DNA from: Pyrodictiaceae archaeon
Lineage (GTDB): Archaea; Thermoproteota; Thermoprotei_A; Sulfolobales; Pyrodictiaceae
NCBI GenBank assembly: GCA_027046105.1
Contig: JALTZQ010000209.1
Location: 1-37,164, forward strand
Reading direction: 5' to 3'
Length of the DNA stretch: 37,164 nt
Shown: positions 8,177 to 16,553 of the stretch, in pieces
Layout: each line of letters starts with the position of its first letter
Position numbering within the stretch: position 1 is the stretch's first letter
Position numbers and translations under genes: made by a program
Notes under the pieces: model-generated
Databases searched by the model: none
Told to the model about the DNA's origin: nothing
Seen by the model: the letters and a program-made list of their open reading frames with translations, nothing else

Positions 8177-9051
8177 CTATGTAGCACCTCCTTAACGAGC
8201 TCCACGACCTCAAATGGCGTCGTCGCAACCTTTACACCTGCAGCTTTAAGAGCTTTCACCTTGTCCTCATAGAACCCGGTACCCATGGAGATTATGGCGC
8301 CTGCGTGGCCCATTCTCTTGCCTGGCGGGGCTGTTCGGCCTGCAATGTAGGCTATGACCGGCTTTGGATACTTTGTTTCAACTATGTACCTTGCTGCACG
8401 CTCTTCCGCATCACCACCAATTTCCCCTATCAATACCACCGCCTCTGTTTCTGGGTCCTTCCGATACATCTCGAGCACATCGATAAAGTCCATACCAGTT
8501 ATCGGGTCTCCACCTATACCTACCGCCGTACTCTGTCCAAAGCCTTCACGTGTTAGTGTAAATGCTATTTCGTATGTTAAAGTGCCACTCCTAGATACTA
8601 TACCGATGCCACCTTCACGAAACACGTGCCCAGGCATTATGCCAACCTTAGTCTTTCCGGGTGATATTACTCCTGGACAATTAGGGCCTACAATCCATAC
8701 TCCACGCGAACGTGCATAGTTTACAAAGGCCATTGTCTCGTGAACGGGTATATGTTCTGTGATAACTACGATAACCTTCATGCCAGCATCTATAGCTTCA
8801 TAGACCGCGTCTGGAGCGAATGCTGCAGGAACGAATATTATCGAGGTGTTTGCCTCCGGATGGTTCTCTACAGCCTCGGCCATACTATCATATACTGGCA
8901 CTCCATGTACTTCTTGGCCACCTTTGCCGGGCGTTACACCAGCTACAATGCGTGTACCGTACTCGAGCATGAGCCTTGTATGGAAGCTACCCTCACGACC
9001 GGTAATACCCTGGACTATCACACTAGTGTTTTTGTCAACGAGTATGGCCAT
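8173..9051 (-). CDS. sucD: succinyl-CoA synthetase (ADP-forming), alpha subunit
   Basis: A 292-residue alpha subunit. The CoA-binding Rossmann motif [12 protein letters not shown] is near residues 15-26, [11 protein letters not shown] at 122-132, and the active-site phosphohistidine is H249 in KRMGHAGAI. Together with SucC it interconverts succinyl-CoA plus ADP and phosphate with succinate, CoA and ATP. The ATG at 9051 is preceded by GGAGGGGTG eight bases upstream. It sits 32 bases after sucC and overlaps korD, so its product is made alongside the enzyme that produces or consumes succinyl-CoA. Confidence 0.95.
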   Translation of the reverse strand: MAILVDKNTSVIVQGITGREGSFHTRLMLEYGTRIVAGVTPGKGGQEVHGVPVYDSMAEAVENHPEANTSIIFVPAAFAPDAVYEAIDAGMKVIVVITEHIPVHETMAFVNYARSRGVWIVGPNCPGVISPGKTKVGIMPGHVFREGGIGIVSRSGTLTYEIAFTLTREGFGQSTAVGIGGDPITGMDFIDVLEMYRKDPETEAVVLIGEIGGDAEERAARYIVETKYPKPVIAYIAGRTAPPGKRMGHAGAIISMGTGFYEDKVKALKAAGVKVATTPFEVVELVKEVLHR

Positions 9052-9083
9052 ATTCCATTCACCCCTCCATCATTTGGGGAAAG

Positions 9084-10217
9084 CTAGAGGCTCACAACCT
9101 TTTTTACAGCCTCAACAGGATCTGCAAAAGCATGTATACCATTTTGTTCGAGTATCTTTCTGCCCTCCTCCTCATTTGTGCCAACGAGACGAACTACTAT
9201 TGGCTTCTTTTCCTTAGCCTCATTTAGTGCTGCTACTATACCCTTTGCTACCTCGTCACATCTAGTTATACCGCCAAAGACATTTATGAAGATCTTCTTG
9301 GCTTTGGGGTATTCGAGCAAGAATAGTACAGCTTTCTTTACTAGCTCAGCTGAGGCACCACCCCCTATGTCTAGGAAGTTAGCTGGTCTACCACCAAAGT
9401 GATATACTAGATCCATTGTGGCCATTGTAAGGCCTGCACCATTGCCAATAACACCTACATCACCATCCAATTCCACAAACGCCAATCCCTCCTTCCTGGC
9501 CTTTACCTCCCACTCCGTGAATTCTCCAGTCTCTTCAACACCAATCCTGGTTATCTCTGGGTGACGATACAGTGCATTATCATCGATAATCATTCTAGCA
9601 TCTAGTAGGATTATCTTATCACCAATAACTGTAAATGGGTTTGATTCAACTAAATCCGCGTCATAGATCTTAAAGGCCTTATACATGGCCTGCAGTGTTT
9701 TCGTGAACTCTAGAAGCAAGCGGCCACTGAAACCAAGCTTTTTACCAATACTTCGAGCCTCGTAGCCACGAAGACCATAAACAGGATCGACATGATACTT
9801 GATTATTGCCTCTGGCTTTTCTCTTGCAATCTCCTCGATGTCCACACCACCCATTGTTGAGGCTAGAATCACTGGTTTTCGTGCCGCCCTATCTATGGTT
9901 ATGGATATGAAGTACTCCTTTTCATGCTTTATAGCTTGCTCGACAAGAACTTTTGTAACCCTTATACCTTTTATCGTGGAGCCTAGTAGCGTCTTAGTAG
10001 CCTCAACAGCCTCTTCAAAGCTATTAACTATCTTTATGCCACCAGCTTTTCCCCTACCAGCAACAAGAACTTGTGCCTTGACAGCATAGGGTGGAGGAGC
10101 ATCTAACGACTTAAGTTTTTCCACGATATTTTCTCCAAGAGATATAACAACACCCTTTGGGATGTTAGCACCAAGGGAAGCAAGTATTTCCTTAGCCTGG
10201 TACTCAAAGAGTTTCAC
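9084..10217 (-). CDS. sucC: succinyl-CoA synthetase (ADP-forming), beta subunit
   Basis: About 377 residues from the GTG at 10217, matching the usual beta-subunit length and N-terminus (VKLFEYQAKEILASLG). An ATP-grasp domain occupies the N-terminal half, with ESNPFTVIGDKIILLDARM at its end. The C-terminal ligase domain includes the glycine-rich DIGGGA and NVFGGITRCDEVAKGI segments. The open frame continues 52 codons upstream but without family resemblance. A TATA-like box at 10243-10252 lies about 30 bases upstream, and GGGGGTG ten bases before the GTG serves as ribosome binding site. All three observations support the shorter start. It is the first gene of the six-gene operon. Confidence 0.95.
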   Translation of the reverse strand: MKLFEYQAKEILASLGANIPKGVVISLGENIVEKLKSLDAPPPYAVKAQVLVAGRGKAGGIKIVNSFEEAVEATKTLLGSTIKGIRVTKVLVEQAIKHEKEYFISITIDRAARKPVILASTMGGVDIEEIAREKPEAIIKYHVDPVYGLRGYEARSIGKKLGFSGRLLLEFTKTLQAMYKAFKIYDADLVESNPFTVIGDKIILLDARMIIDDNALYRHPEITRIGVEETGEFTEWEVKARKEGLAFVELDGDVGVIGNGAGLTMATMDLVYHFGGRPANFLDIGGGASAELVKKAVLFLLEYPKAKKIFINVFGGITRCDEVAKGIVAALNEAKEKKPIVVRLVGTNEEEGRKILEQNGIHAFADPVEAVKKVVSL

Positions 10218-10242
10218 GACACAGGAACACCCCCACCATGTT

Positions 10243-10252
10243 CCACTTATAC
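10243..10252 (-). promoter_or_regulatory. TATA box for the sucCD-korDABC operon
   Basis: The minus strand reads GTATAAGTGG. A start about 26 bases downstream falls near 10223, about six bases before the chosen GTG of sucC. The roughly 200 bases between this operon and the gene at 10419 hold further A/T-rich candidates (near 10318 and 10380), so more than one promoter may be used. Confidence 0.45.
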
Positions 10253-10418
10253 TTCTCTGCAGTCTTGCAAGAGTACACTCTCCACTACTACGTGGGAGCA
10301 CAAGCTTAGCCGTACCTAAAAATAGTGCTAGCTCTACCATGTTGAATAAACCATGCTGACAATAGTCGAACATACCATTTTAGTATACATTGGAGCTACT
10401 TAAGATCAGCTAAACGGT

Positions 10419-10916
10419 TTAAATTCTAGCTAGTGCACGTTCAATGCTATCGACTATTGCTGGTAAACCCGGCAATTCAACTAAGAGTTTAGCTATCAAT
10501 GTTAGCACGATACTGCCATCAACCGGATTGTATGCAACATCGTACTCTTCTACTGCTCCGAATGCCTCACTTTCTTCAATGTATTCTGCTATTGCATCCT
10601 CTACGATCTGCTTATCCATGTTTTTGGGAGCTTTTATTGAAAGTGTTAATTCTACACCATCAGGCGAAATATCTAAGTACACCTCCTGTACCTTATCAGT
10701 CTCCGCTAATCGAAGTATTATGCGTGGGCCCTCAGCATCTATTTCAGCAACACGAACTGATTGTATTGGAGCTTCTAACCGATCTACTATAGGCTTTAGC
10801 ATAGCTATTGCGATGACACCCATGCGGCATATTAGTCTTACTGCAGTTTCCTCGTCAATACCCATACTCGTAGCTAAACTCCTAGCGGCGTCTCTGCAAT
10901 CTAGACCCAAATACAA
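10419..10916 (-). CDS. conserved-looking acidic protein of unknown function
   Basis: A 165-residue acidic protein (many Asp/Glu) with no signal or membrane segment. I do not recognise a family. The N-terminal third (DAARSLATSMGIDEETAVRLICRMG) looks like a small helical domain, followed by alternating beta-like stretches. The TTG at 10916 is directly after GGTGG; a second TTG at 10910, six bases from that site, is the better start and would shorten the protein by two residues. It lies upstream of the sucC promoter on the same strand. Confidence 0.6.
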   Translation of the reverse strand: MYLGLDCRDAARSLATSMGIDEETAVRLICRMGVIAIAMLKPIVDRLEAPIQSVRVAEIDAEGPRIILRLAETDKVQEVYLDISPDGVELTLSIKAPKNMDKQIVEDAIAEYIEESEAFGAVEEYDVAYNPVDGSIVLTLIAKLLVELPGLPAIVDSIERALARI

Positions 10917-11032
10917 CCACCCTCTCTGTGTTGCAAGGCCATTATCTAGCCTTTATGTGTGAGCTTATTGGCAAAACGGTTCAAGTTACTATGTATTATG
11001 AGTTATGTACGAAAACTGAATCGTATCCAATG

Positions 11033-11065
11033 AGGGATCGTAGTGTTTTGGCCTTATCCCTTTTT
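11033..11065 (+). repeat. inverted repeat AGGGAT/ATCCCT followed by T5
   Basis: AGGGAT (11033-11038) and ATCCCT (11056-11061) can pair around a 17-base loop and run into TTTTT. The region 10917-11124 is otherwise a gene-free divergent spacer. No plus-strand gene precedes it, so a terminator role has no obvious client; it may belong to the leader or promoter of the gene at 11125. Confidence 0.25.
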
Positions 11066-11124
11066 GCCCTCTAAGGACCCTACCCATCACCTATGGTTCA
11101 TGTAGTATTCCGGGTGCAGTTAAC

Positions 11125-11784
11125 GTGATATTGCCGACAACGCTTGTGCGTGGTGAGGATCTAGAGATAGGCCTTGCACGTATCGAACTTAATAATAATG
11201 GTGTACTCGTGGTTGAAGATCCTTATGGAAGGGAAGAGCTTATTGTTAATCGTGACCGTGTTGTTGTTGGTTTAGATTATCCACTTAATAGGCCTAGAAG
11301 ACTTACTGACTGCCTCGTAATTGAGTACGAGAAGCCTCTGGTCGCTGAAAAGACACAGGTATGGATTTATGCTCCTATTGAGTTGGCTGTTTTTGTTGGT
11401 AGAAGCGTTATTGCACATCTTACACCGGTTAAGGCCAAGTATTGCCTCCATGGCGAACTTGTGGGTGGCAAGATATGCCGCTACTACAAGAGTAGAGTTT
11501 TCACTAAAGAGCCCATGCCACAGCCAGGTCTTGCCTTGTTGAAGGTGAGATATTCTCTAAGCGAGCCTCTCAAAGTGCCCTATGTGGTTTTGCATGGTGA
11601 AAGTCTCGATATCTACATAACACGTAACGGCGGCATATATTACTCCATGGTGGATGCGACTGGTGGAAAAACTATAATCCTCTACAAGATTACCTCGTCT
11701 GCCCCCAAGCATGGAGTTAAAAGGGTGAAGCGGTCTAACCACCTTAAACCACGCACAATGACATTTAGAGTTTCTCATGGGTAA
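11125..11784 (+). CDS. DUF432-like protein of unknown function, paired with MscS
   Basis: A 219-residue soluble protein. The pattern of beta-rich segments, with WIYAPIELAVFV followed by KYCLHGELVGGKICRYY, resembles the archaeal DUF432 family, which I recall as often lying beside MscS channel genes. That is from memory, not a search. Function is unknown. No transmembrane helix is visible, so it may bind the cytosolic side of the channel. The GTG at 11125 is the first usable start. The stop lies six bases before the start of the MscS gene, indicating a two-gene operon. The C-terminus is basic (HGVKRVKRSNHLKPR). Confidence 0.6.
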   Translation: MILPTTLVRGEDLEIGLARIELNNNGVLVVEDPYGREELIVNRDRVVVGLDYPLNRPRRLTDCLVIEYEKPLVAEKTQVWIYAPIELAVFVGRSVIAHLTPVKAKYCLHGELVGGKICRYYKSRVFTKEPMPQPGLALLKVRYSLSEPLKVPYVVLHGESLDIYITRNGGIYYSMVDATGGKTIILYKITSSAPKHGVKRVKRSNHLKPRTMTFRVSHG

Positions 11785-11790
11785 TCATCA

Positions 11791-12732
11791 TTGAGGTTTG
11801 TAGCGGCAAATATGCTTAATGTAACCCTCCCTAATCTAGTCATAAATATTGGGTTTCTAGAGCATTTACTGCTAGCCATAGGAATCCTCGCGACTACAAT
11901 CACTGCAGCCATTTTGGTAAGACTGGTTTTCCGACGCTGGGTTAGCCATGCACTACCTAGACACATCTACAAGCCTCTTGAGAACATTGTCTTTTACCTC
12001 ATAGTAGGTATTGGAATAGCTAGTTCGCTTTCACCTTTCGGTGTAGATTTAACCTTTCTAGTCATAACTGGTGGTATAGCTGGTATAGTGCTTGGTTTTG
12101 CAAGTCAGACCATCTTCTCTAACATGCTTGGAGGAATGTTCCTATTCATAGAAAGGCCTTTCCGGGTAGGTGATCCAGTAAACATAGGCGGTAACCAAGG
12201 TGTTGTTGTAGATGTAAACATGTTCTCAACTGTTATAAGAACTTGGGATGGCGTGCTTGTGAGAATACCAAACGAGAAAACATTTAATGAGACAATTCTG
12301 AACTTTGCGAAAACAGCTGCACGTAGAATAGAATACGACATAGGCATATCATATACAAGTGACGTCGACAAGGCTAAAAACGCTATATTAGAGGTAATTA
12401 GTGATCACCCATATTGCCTTATTAGGCCCGAGCCCGAGGTTTTCGTCAAGGAGTTCGCCGATTCAGCTATAGTTTTAACAATCCGCTGTTGGACACCTGT
12501 ACAGACATGGTTTGAAACAAGAAATAGTCTCCTCAAATTAATCTATGACTCGCTCCGAAAACATAAGATTGAGATTCCATATCCACAACTGGATGTTCAC
12601 ATAAAGGACATTAGCACACCATTTATTATAGGTAATAGTGGTGGTGCGAGCCACGCTCAATTTGGACATAGTATTGGGGGTGAGGAGCTGGGGGCTCCGC
12701 GAGCCTCTAGCAAGGGAGGCAATGATGAATAG
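11791..12732 (+). CDS. mscS: MscS-family mechanosensitive ion channel
   Basis: Up to 313 residues. Three hydrophobic helices occupy about 20-115. The pore-helix and beta-domain junction GFASQTIFSNMLGGMFLFIE, followed by RPFRVGDPV, is the MscS signature. The soluble beta domain and C-terminal alpha/beta cage domain follow. Such channels open under membrane tension and release solutes during osmotic downshock. TTG at 11791 directly follows the upstream gene; ATG at 11812 (MLNVTLPN) is an alternative start. The C-terminal 35 residues, rich in Gly and Ser, look disordered. It is convergent with the small gene at 12738. Confidence 0.92.
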   Translation: MRFVAANMLNVTLPNLVINIGFLEHLLLAIGILATTITAAILVRLVFRRWVSHALPRHIYKPLENIVFYLIVGIGIASSLSPFGVDLTFLVITGGIAGIVLGFASQTIFSNMLGGMFLFIERPFRVGDPVNIGGNQGVVVDVNMFSTVIRTWDGVLVRIPNEKTFNETILNFAKTAARRIEYDIGISYTSDVDKAKNAILEVISDHPYCLIRPEPEVFVKEFADSAIVLTIRCWTPVQTWFETRNSLLKLIYDSLRKHKIEIPYPQLDVHIKDISTPFIIGNSGGASHAQFGHSIGGEELGAPRASSKGGNDE

Positions 12733-12737
12733 TCCCA

Positions 12738-12959
12738 TCACCGACCCTTGGCTTGCGACAAAGCCTTTCTTATGGCTTCTTCAAACTCCTCTATACTCAT
12801 CTCTTCACGTTTTCTTGGAAGCTTAACGATGATTATCCTCTTATCTGGTGTTTGCAGTCTTAGCTCATCATGATCCTTGTAGCGATAGACGTCCAATTGT
12901 CTAAGCTTAAGTTTCTCAAGTACTAGACGGTACTTTGCAAACTTTCTTCCAACAGCCAT
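12738..12959 (-). CDS. small basic protein of unknown function
   Basis: A 73-residue protein from the ATG at 12959, which has GGGGG five bases upstream. An in-frame TTG at 12980 is less likely. It is rich in Lys/Arg with a beta segment (DELRLQTPDKRIIIVKLP) and a C-terminal acidic-basic helix (SIEEFEEAIRKALSQAKGR). No known family is recognised. It ends five bases from the MscS stop, tail to tail. Confidence 0.55.
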   Translation of the reverse strand: MAVGRKFAKYRLVLEKLKLRQLDVYRYKDHDELRLQTPDKRIIIVKLPRKREEMSIEEFEEAIRKALSQAKGR

Positions 12960-13067
12960 TGTTGCCCCCAGAAGCCCCAACCAGGTGTAGAGGTTTGGTA
13001 TTATAGGTTTTTGAACTAGCAGTTAGAGGTAGAAGGTGGCTTGGTAAAACTACTCTAGGTGATACTC

Positions 13068-13931
13068 TTGTTCGATAAAGCTCTTGTAGGACTAGATTTC
13101 TCGCCTATAAGCGATAAACTCATAGAGTGGTTGCCATACCTTAAAAAGCTTGGTACAAGGAAGATTCTCTTGCTACATGTAATACCCGAGACCATAGTTG
13201 ATCATGCCGCTAGTGGCATTTTCGTAGACAAGCTTATTGAAGAGGAAACACGGAGGACAAAAGAGCTCTTTACTAGGTATACAGAGTTCTTAACACGCAG
13301 AGGGTTCGTTGTTGACCAACTTGAGCCCGAGGTAGGACACCCAGCCGCCTATATAGCCAAAATCGCGGATAAAGTAGCTGATTTTATTGTCGTAGGTGGT
13401 AAGGGCCACAGCTGGCTTCGTGAAATACTTCTCGGAAGTACTGTAGAGGAGCTGCTACGCTTAGCCATAAAACCGGTTATGGTGGTTAAAGGGTTTGAAC
13501 AGGAAAGAGGGAGTTCACCATCACTACCTCTAGATCCTTTCTCTTCGACAGTAATAGCTGCTGTTGATGTACTCAGAATTGAAGATATGCTGGCTAAATG
13601 TATTATCGAATTAGCTTCCAGGGCTAGACCGCCAAGGTTAATACTGCTGTACGTGGATGAACATGGTATTGGAAGTAGCGAAGCTGAAAGCCGAATACGT
13701 AGTCTATTGCAACAGCTTAGAGCACGTGGTATTGATCCCATCTTGGAGGTTGCTGGAGGCCAGCCAGCTAAAACCATACTTCGATCTATCGAGAGGTATG
13801 AAGCATCATTAGTTATTATGGGCGGCCATGGTAGTGGAGAAAGCAAGTTACGGGGTTTGCTCTTGGGAACCACCACCGATGTAGTTGTACGCTACTCTCC
13901 TATACCCGTACTAGTTTGCAAGGGCAGCTGA
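13068..13931 (+). CDS. universal stress protein with two tandem Usp domains
   Basis: About 287 residues from the TTG at 13068, whose N-terminus (FDKALVGLDFSPIS) matches Usp proteins; AGGTGA stands six bases upstream. A GTG at 13059 is possible. The first domain ends with the ATP-binding pattern GGKG-x9-GST (G-x2-G-x9-G-S/T), and the second with GGHG, 11 residues, then GTT, two residues longer than the canonical spacing. So the second domain may bind nucleotide differently or not at all. Usp proteins bind ATP or other nucleotides and act in stress tolerance. It lies among genes for a stretch channel and an MgtC-like membrane protein. Confidence 0.9.
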   Translation: MFDKALVGLDFSPISDKLIEWLPYLKKLGTRKILLLHVIPETIVDHAASGIFVDKLIEEETRRTKELFTRYTEFLTRRGFVVDQLEPEVGHPAAYIAKIADKVADFIVVGGKGHSWLREILLGSTVEELLRLAIKPVMVVKGFEQERGSSPSLPLDPFSSTVIAAVDVLRIEDMLAKCIIELASRARPPRLILLYVDEHGIGSSEAESRIRSLLQQLRARGIDPILEVAGGQPAKTILRSIERYEASLVIMGGHGSGESKLRGLLLGTTTDVVVRYSPIPVLVCKGS

Positions 13932-13950
13932 AACTAATTCCTCTATCTAC

Positions 13951-15282
13951 TCACCTAGCTAGCCACAGCAATAATGCAATAGAGGCTAAAAATGCTTGTT
14001 GAATACTTGATAAGAGAACCTTCTTAGTGACCGCGAGATCTGCTACCGATATATATGCATATATTGGCTTATTCAGCAGTGCTGCGATTATCGAGTAGAC
14101 TGCAAGCAATGAAGCATTGTAGTAATCTATACCCATTGTGAATAGTGTTAGTATTGTAGCTGATGAACTAACGAATCCACCAGCAATTGAGACAACGAGC
14201 AGAGCAGTGAATCCACCATAACTCTCCTTAACCATGTTCGCTGTAAAAGCTATGGCAAGATATACAAGTGCTGCCTTCACGGCAGTTGAGAAGCGTAGGG
14301 GATTTCCTATAATTGTCGGTGGTATCTTGCGCACATAGCTTATGGTTATTGCCCAAGACAAAGGGGTGACAACGAGGGAAAGGAGAGAGGCAAGGAATAG
14401 CAAAGCCAGGTCTGAGAATCGTAAGGCAGCACCAGCAACCGCATAAGCAGCACCTAGAGCAACTATGAGATCCCTTATTATCATGGCTGAATTCGCTAAT
14501 ACTGTTACATGATGTGCTAGTTTTACACGATCCTCTCGTGGTATTAGCTGCAGTGTTGCTGAAAGAGCGGCTTCACTATTTGCAAATCCTCCAAGAAATG
14601 CAAGATATGCTATACCTGTTCCACCCTTTAATCGTACAGCAATGTAGCCTATGTACGATGATAATAGAACGAGTATGAAGAAGAGGTAGAGGCTTTGGAG
14701 ACTTACACCGAGAAAATTCCATTCAATACCCCATACTATTGGGCCAGCAACAGCTAATACAACACCCAGCTCAAGAGCCCATAAGAGTTCTTGGTACTCA
14801 AGTCTACCTATCACTTTCTCGACGGGTATCTTGATTGCTAGTATGAATGTTACCAATACTGCTATCGAGGCAGCCATTATTATAAAACCAAAGCCTGCAA
14901 GCAGTCCTATAAGGAAATCAATAAGCATTACAACGCTAGTTGTCACACCTAGTGTACGCGCTATTACAAGACGGTAAACAGAGAAAACTCCTGCAATAAC
15001 CATGAATATTGCTGCCAAAATAGCAAAACCTAGTCCATCTATCAAGCCTTTAGAAAACATGTAACCGATAAGGGCAGCATATACAGCTATTAGGCTAAAG
15101 GTACGAAGACCAGGAAACTCCTTCACAACAAGTTCCTCGGGACCCAGGCGTTGAAACCGTTGCCTTGAAAGAAGTGTTGCCCTAGCTTTTTCACGTTCAA
15201 TACCTATTAGCATACCAGATAAGAGTGCTACTACTACCCGTGTGAGAGCCTCAGTGGCCTCACTGGCTAGTGATTCTACCAA
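13951..15282 (-). CDS. MgtC/SapB N-terminal domain and DUF4010 membrane protein
   Basis: A 443-residue integral membrane protein with about twelve hydrophobic helices. The N-terminal LLSGMLIGIEREKAR motif is the MgtC/SapB signature; the remainder corresponds to the DUF4010 region, including the FANSEAALSAT and GGFVSSSATI segments. Transport substrate is unknown; MgtC itself is linked to magnesium limitation. TTG at 15282 is the start, with GGAGGGTG nine bases before it. A minus-strand TATA-like sequence (AGTATAATAG) lies about 60 bases further upstream. It is convergent with the Usp gene. Confidence 0.85.
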   Translation of the reverse strand: MVESLASEATEALTRVVVALLSGMLIGIEREKARATLLSRQRFQRLGPEELVVKEFPGLRTFSLIAVYAALIGYMFSKGLIDGLGFAILAAIFMVIAGVFSVYRLVIARTLGVTTSVVMLIDFLIGLLAGFGFIIMAASIAVLVTFILAIKIPVEKVIGRLEYQELLWALELGVVLAVAGPIVWGIEWNFLGVSLQSLYLFFILVLLSSYIGYIAVRLKGGTGIAYLAFLGGFANSEAALSATLQLIPREDRVKLAHHVTVLANSAMIIRDLIVALGAAYAVAGAALRFSDLALLFLASLLSLVVTPLSWAITISYVRKIPPTIIGNPLRFSTAVKAALVYLAIAFTANMVKESYGGFTALLVVSIAGGFVSSSATILTLFTMGIDYYNASLLAVYSIIAALLNKPIYAYISVADLAVTKKVLLSSIQQAFLASIALLLWLAR

Positions 15283-15452
15283 TTAAAATTACACCCTCCA
15301 TAGTAGGGTTTGAGGAAGGCTATCTAGGTATACTATTATACTTATGGCTAAGGGGACTAGTAATAGGGTTTGTAAAGCTGACGTAAACCCCCTATACAAT
15401 ACGGAAAGGAGTTTGAATGGGTGTTAGTAAGGCTGTATGCTTGGTTTTTACT

Positions 15453-15638
15453 CTACTTTCTAAGCACTGTGTACTTCTTTGTCCACTTTAGCTTCCTTGG
15501 ATCACGACCCTTACGCCATAGCTTGAAGCACTTTGAACTGCAGAACCAGAGGATACTACCATCAATCTTGACGTACATTAGGCCCGTTCCGGGTTCAAAG
15601 CTCTTACCACAGTAATGACATGTGTGGAACACCGGCAT
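15453..15638 (-). CDS. rpl24e: 50S ribosomal protein L24e
   Basis: A 61-residue zinc-binding ribosomal protein. The metal ligands are C7 and C10 (CHYC) and C33 and C37 (CSSKC), and the FEPGTGLMYVKIDG core is typical. It belongs to the large subunit in archaea and eukaryotes. The ATG at 15638 is preceded by GAGGTG seven bases upstream; a further in-frame ATG at 15653 overlaps that site and is less likely. It is 19 bases downstream of rps28e. Confidence 0.95.
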   Translation of the reverse strand: MPVFHTCHYCGKSFEPGTGLMYVKIDGSILWFCSSKCFKLWRKGRDPRKLKWTKKYTVLRK

Positions 15639-15657
15639 AGTTCCACACCTCATTACC

Positions 15658-15906
15658 TTACCTTCTTCTACCTAAGCGGCGTGCTTCACGCTCAGTTTCT
15701 CTTAATATCACAATATCGCCTAGTCTTACTGGACCTAGGACGTTGCGTGTTAGAACCCTGCCTCGATCACGGCCTTCAAGAACTCTGACACGGACTTGTA
15801 TAACCTCGCCGTGAACGCCTGTACGACCTATGATTTGTATGACTTCTGCTGGGAAGCCTATCTCTTCTATGATACTCGAGGTTTTCTGTTCTCTTCTTTG
15901 ACTCAA
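15658..15906 (-). CDS. rps28e: 30S ribosomal protein S28e
   Basis: About 82 residues from the TTG at 15906. The core [35 protein letters not shown] and the C-terminus [14 protein letters not shown] are diagnostic of S28e. The longer GTG start at 15924 would lie directly on its own AGGAAG, whereas AGGTG stands ten bases before the TTG, so the shorter form is preferred. It is a small-subunit protein, cotranscribed with rpl24e. Confidence 0.93.
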   Translation of the reverse strand: MSQRREQKTSSIIEEIGFPAEVIQIIGRTGVHGEVIQVRVRVLEGRDRGRVLTRNVLGPVRLGDIVILRETEREARRLGRRR

Positions 15907-16015
15907 GAGTAGTGCGCACCTCACCTTCCTATCTGTGATTATTCGGGGTTACACTGACCCGTTGCACGCTTAAGGGTAGTTACTGGTTTTTACTGTTTAT
16001 GCTCGAAGTCATGGA

Positions 16016-16444
16016 TTAATAGTCACCTAGAATCTCTTCTTTTGTAAAGAAGACTTGTGCTTCACGCCAAACTTTCTCCGGCGAGTCACTAGCATGAATC
16101 ACATTCTCTGACTTGCTTAACGCAAAGTCACCACGTATTGTGCCTGGTGGCGCTTCCCTACCATCTGTTGGACCTATCATTCTACGCACAACATCTACAG
16201 CACTATCACCCTCAATTAGCATTGCCACTACAGGTCCACTAGTAACAAAGTTTATGAGATCTTCGAAGAAGTGTTTACCCTTATGTTCCTCGTAGAGCTT
16301 CTCGGCCTCTTCACGCGTTAGCCACTTCATTTTCAATGCTTTGATCTTGAAACCTTTTCTCTCAAAACGAGCTATTATCTCACCTATGAGGCCCCTTTTA
16401 ACACCATCAGGTTTTATCATTACAAACGTCATTTCACGCGCCAT
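16016..16444 (-). CDS. ndk: nucleoside diphosphate kinase
   Basis: A 142-residue NDP kinase of standard length. It transfers the gamma phosphate from ATP to nucleoside diphosphates through a phosphohistidine. The catalytic H117 sits in [17 protein letters not shown] (11-18), the [18 protein letters not shown] nucleotide-binding stretch, and the aromatic GKHFFEDL segment are all present. The gene lies about 110 bases upstream of rps28e. In many archaea it follows rps28e and rpl24e, so the order here is changed. Confidence 0.97.
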   Translation of the reverse strand: MAREMTFVMIKPDGVKRGLIGEIIARFERKGFKIKALKMKWLTREEAEKLYEEHKGKHFFEDLINFVTSGPVVAMLIEGDSAVDVVRRMIGPTDGREAPPGTIRGDFALSKSENVIHASDSPEKVWREAQVFFTKEEILGDY

Positions 16445-16553
16445 TGTTATCCACCAGAGGCTTTAAGCCATAACTCTATAGGGAAAAAAGCTAAACGCTA
16501 ACATCCATTCCGTGACGGGCCGGAGTAGGTCATTGTCGAGGAAAGCTAACAAT

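Noticed and set aside
9084..10373. Longer sucC frame starting at 10373
   Set aside because: The first 52 codons have no family resemblance and overlap the TATA-like box at 10243-10252. VKLFEYQAKE at 10217 is the normal N-terminus with GGGGGTG before it.
10917..11124. Small coding region or tRNA in the 208-base spacer
   Set aside because: All frames are short and without ribosome binding sites. Only a weak AGGGAT/ATCCCT repeat and T5 were found.
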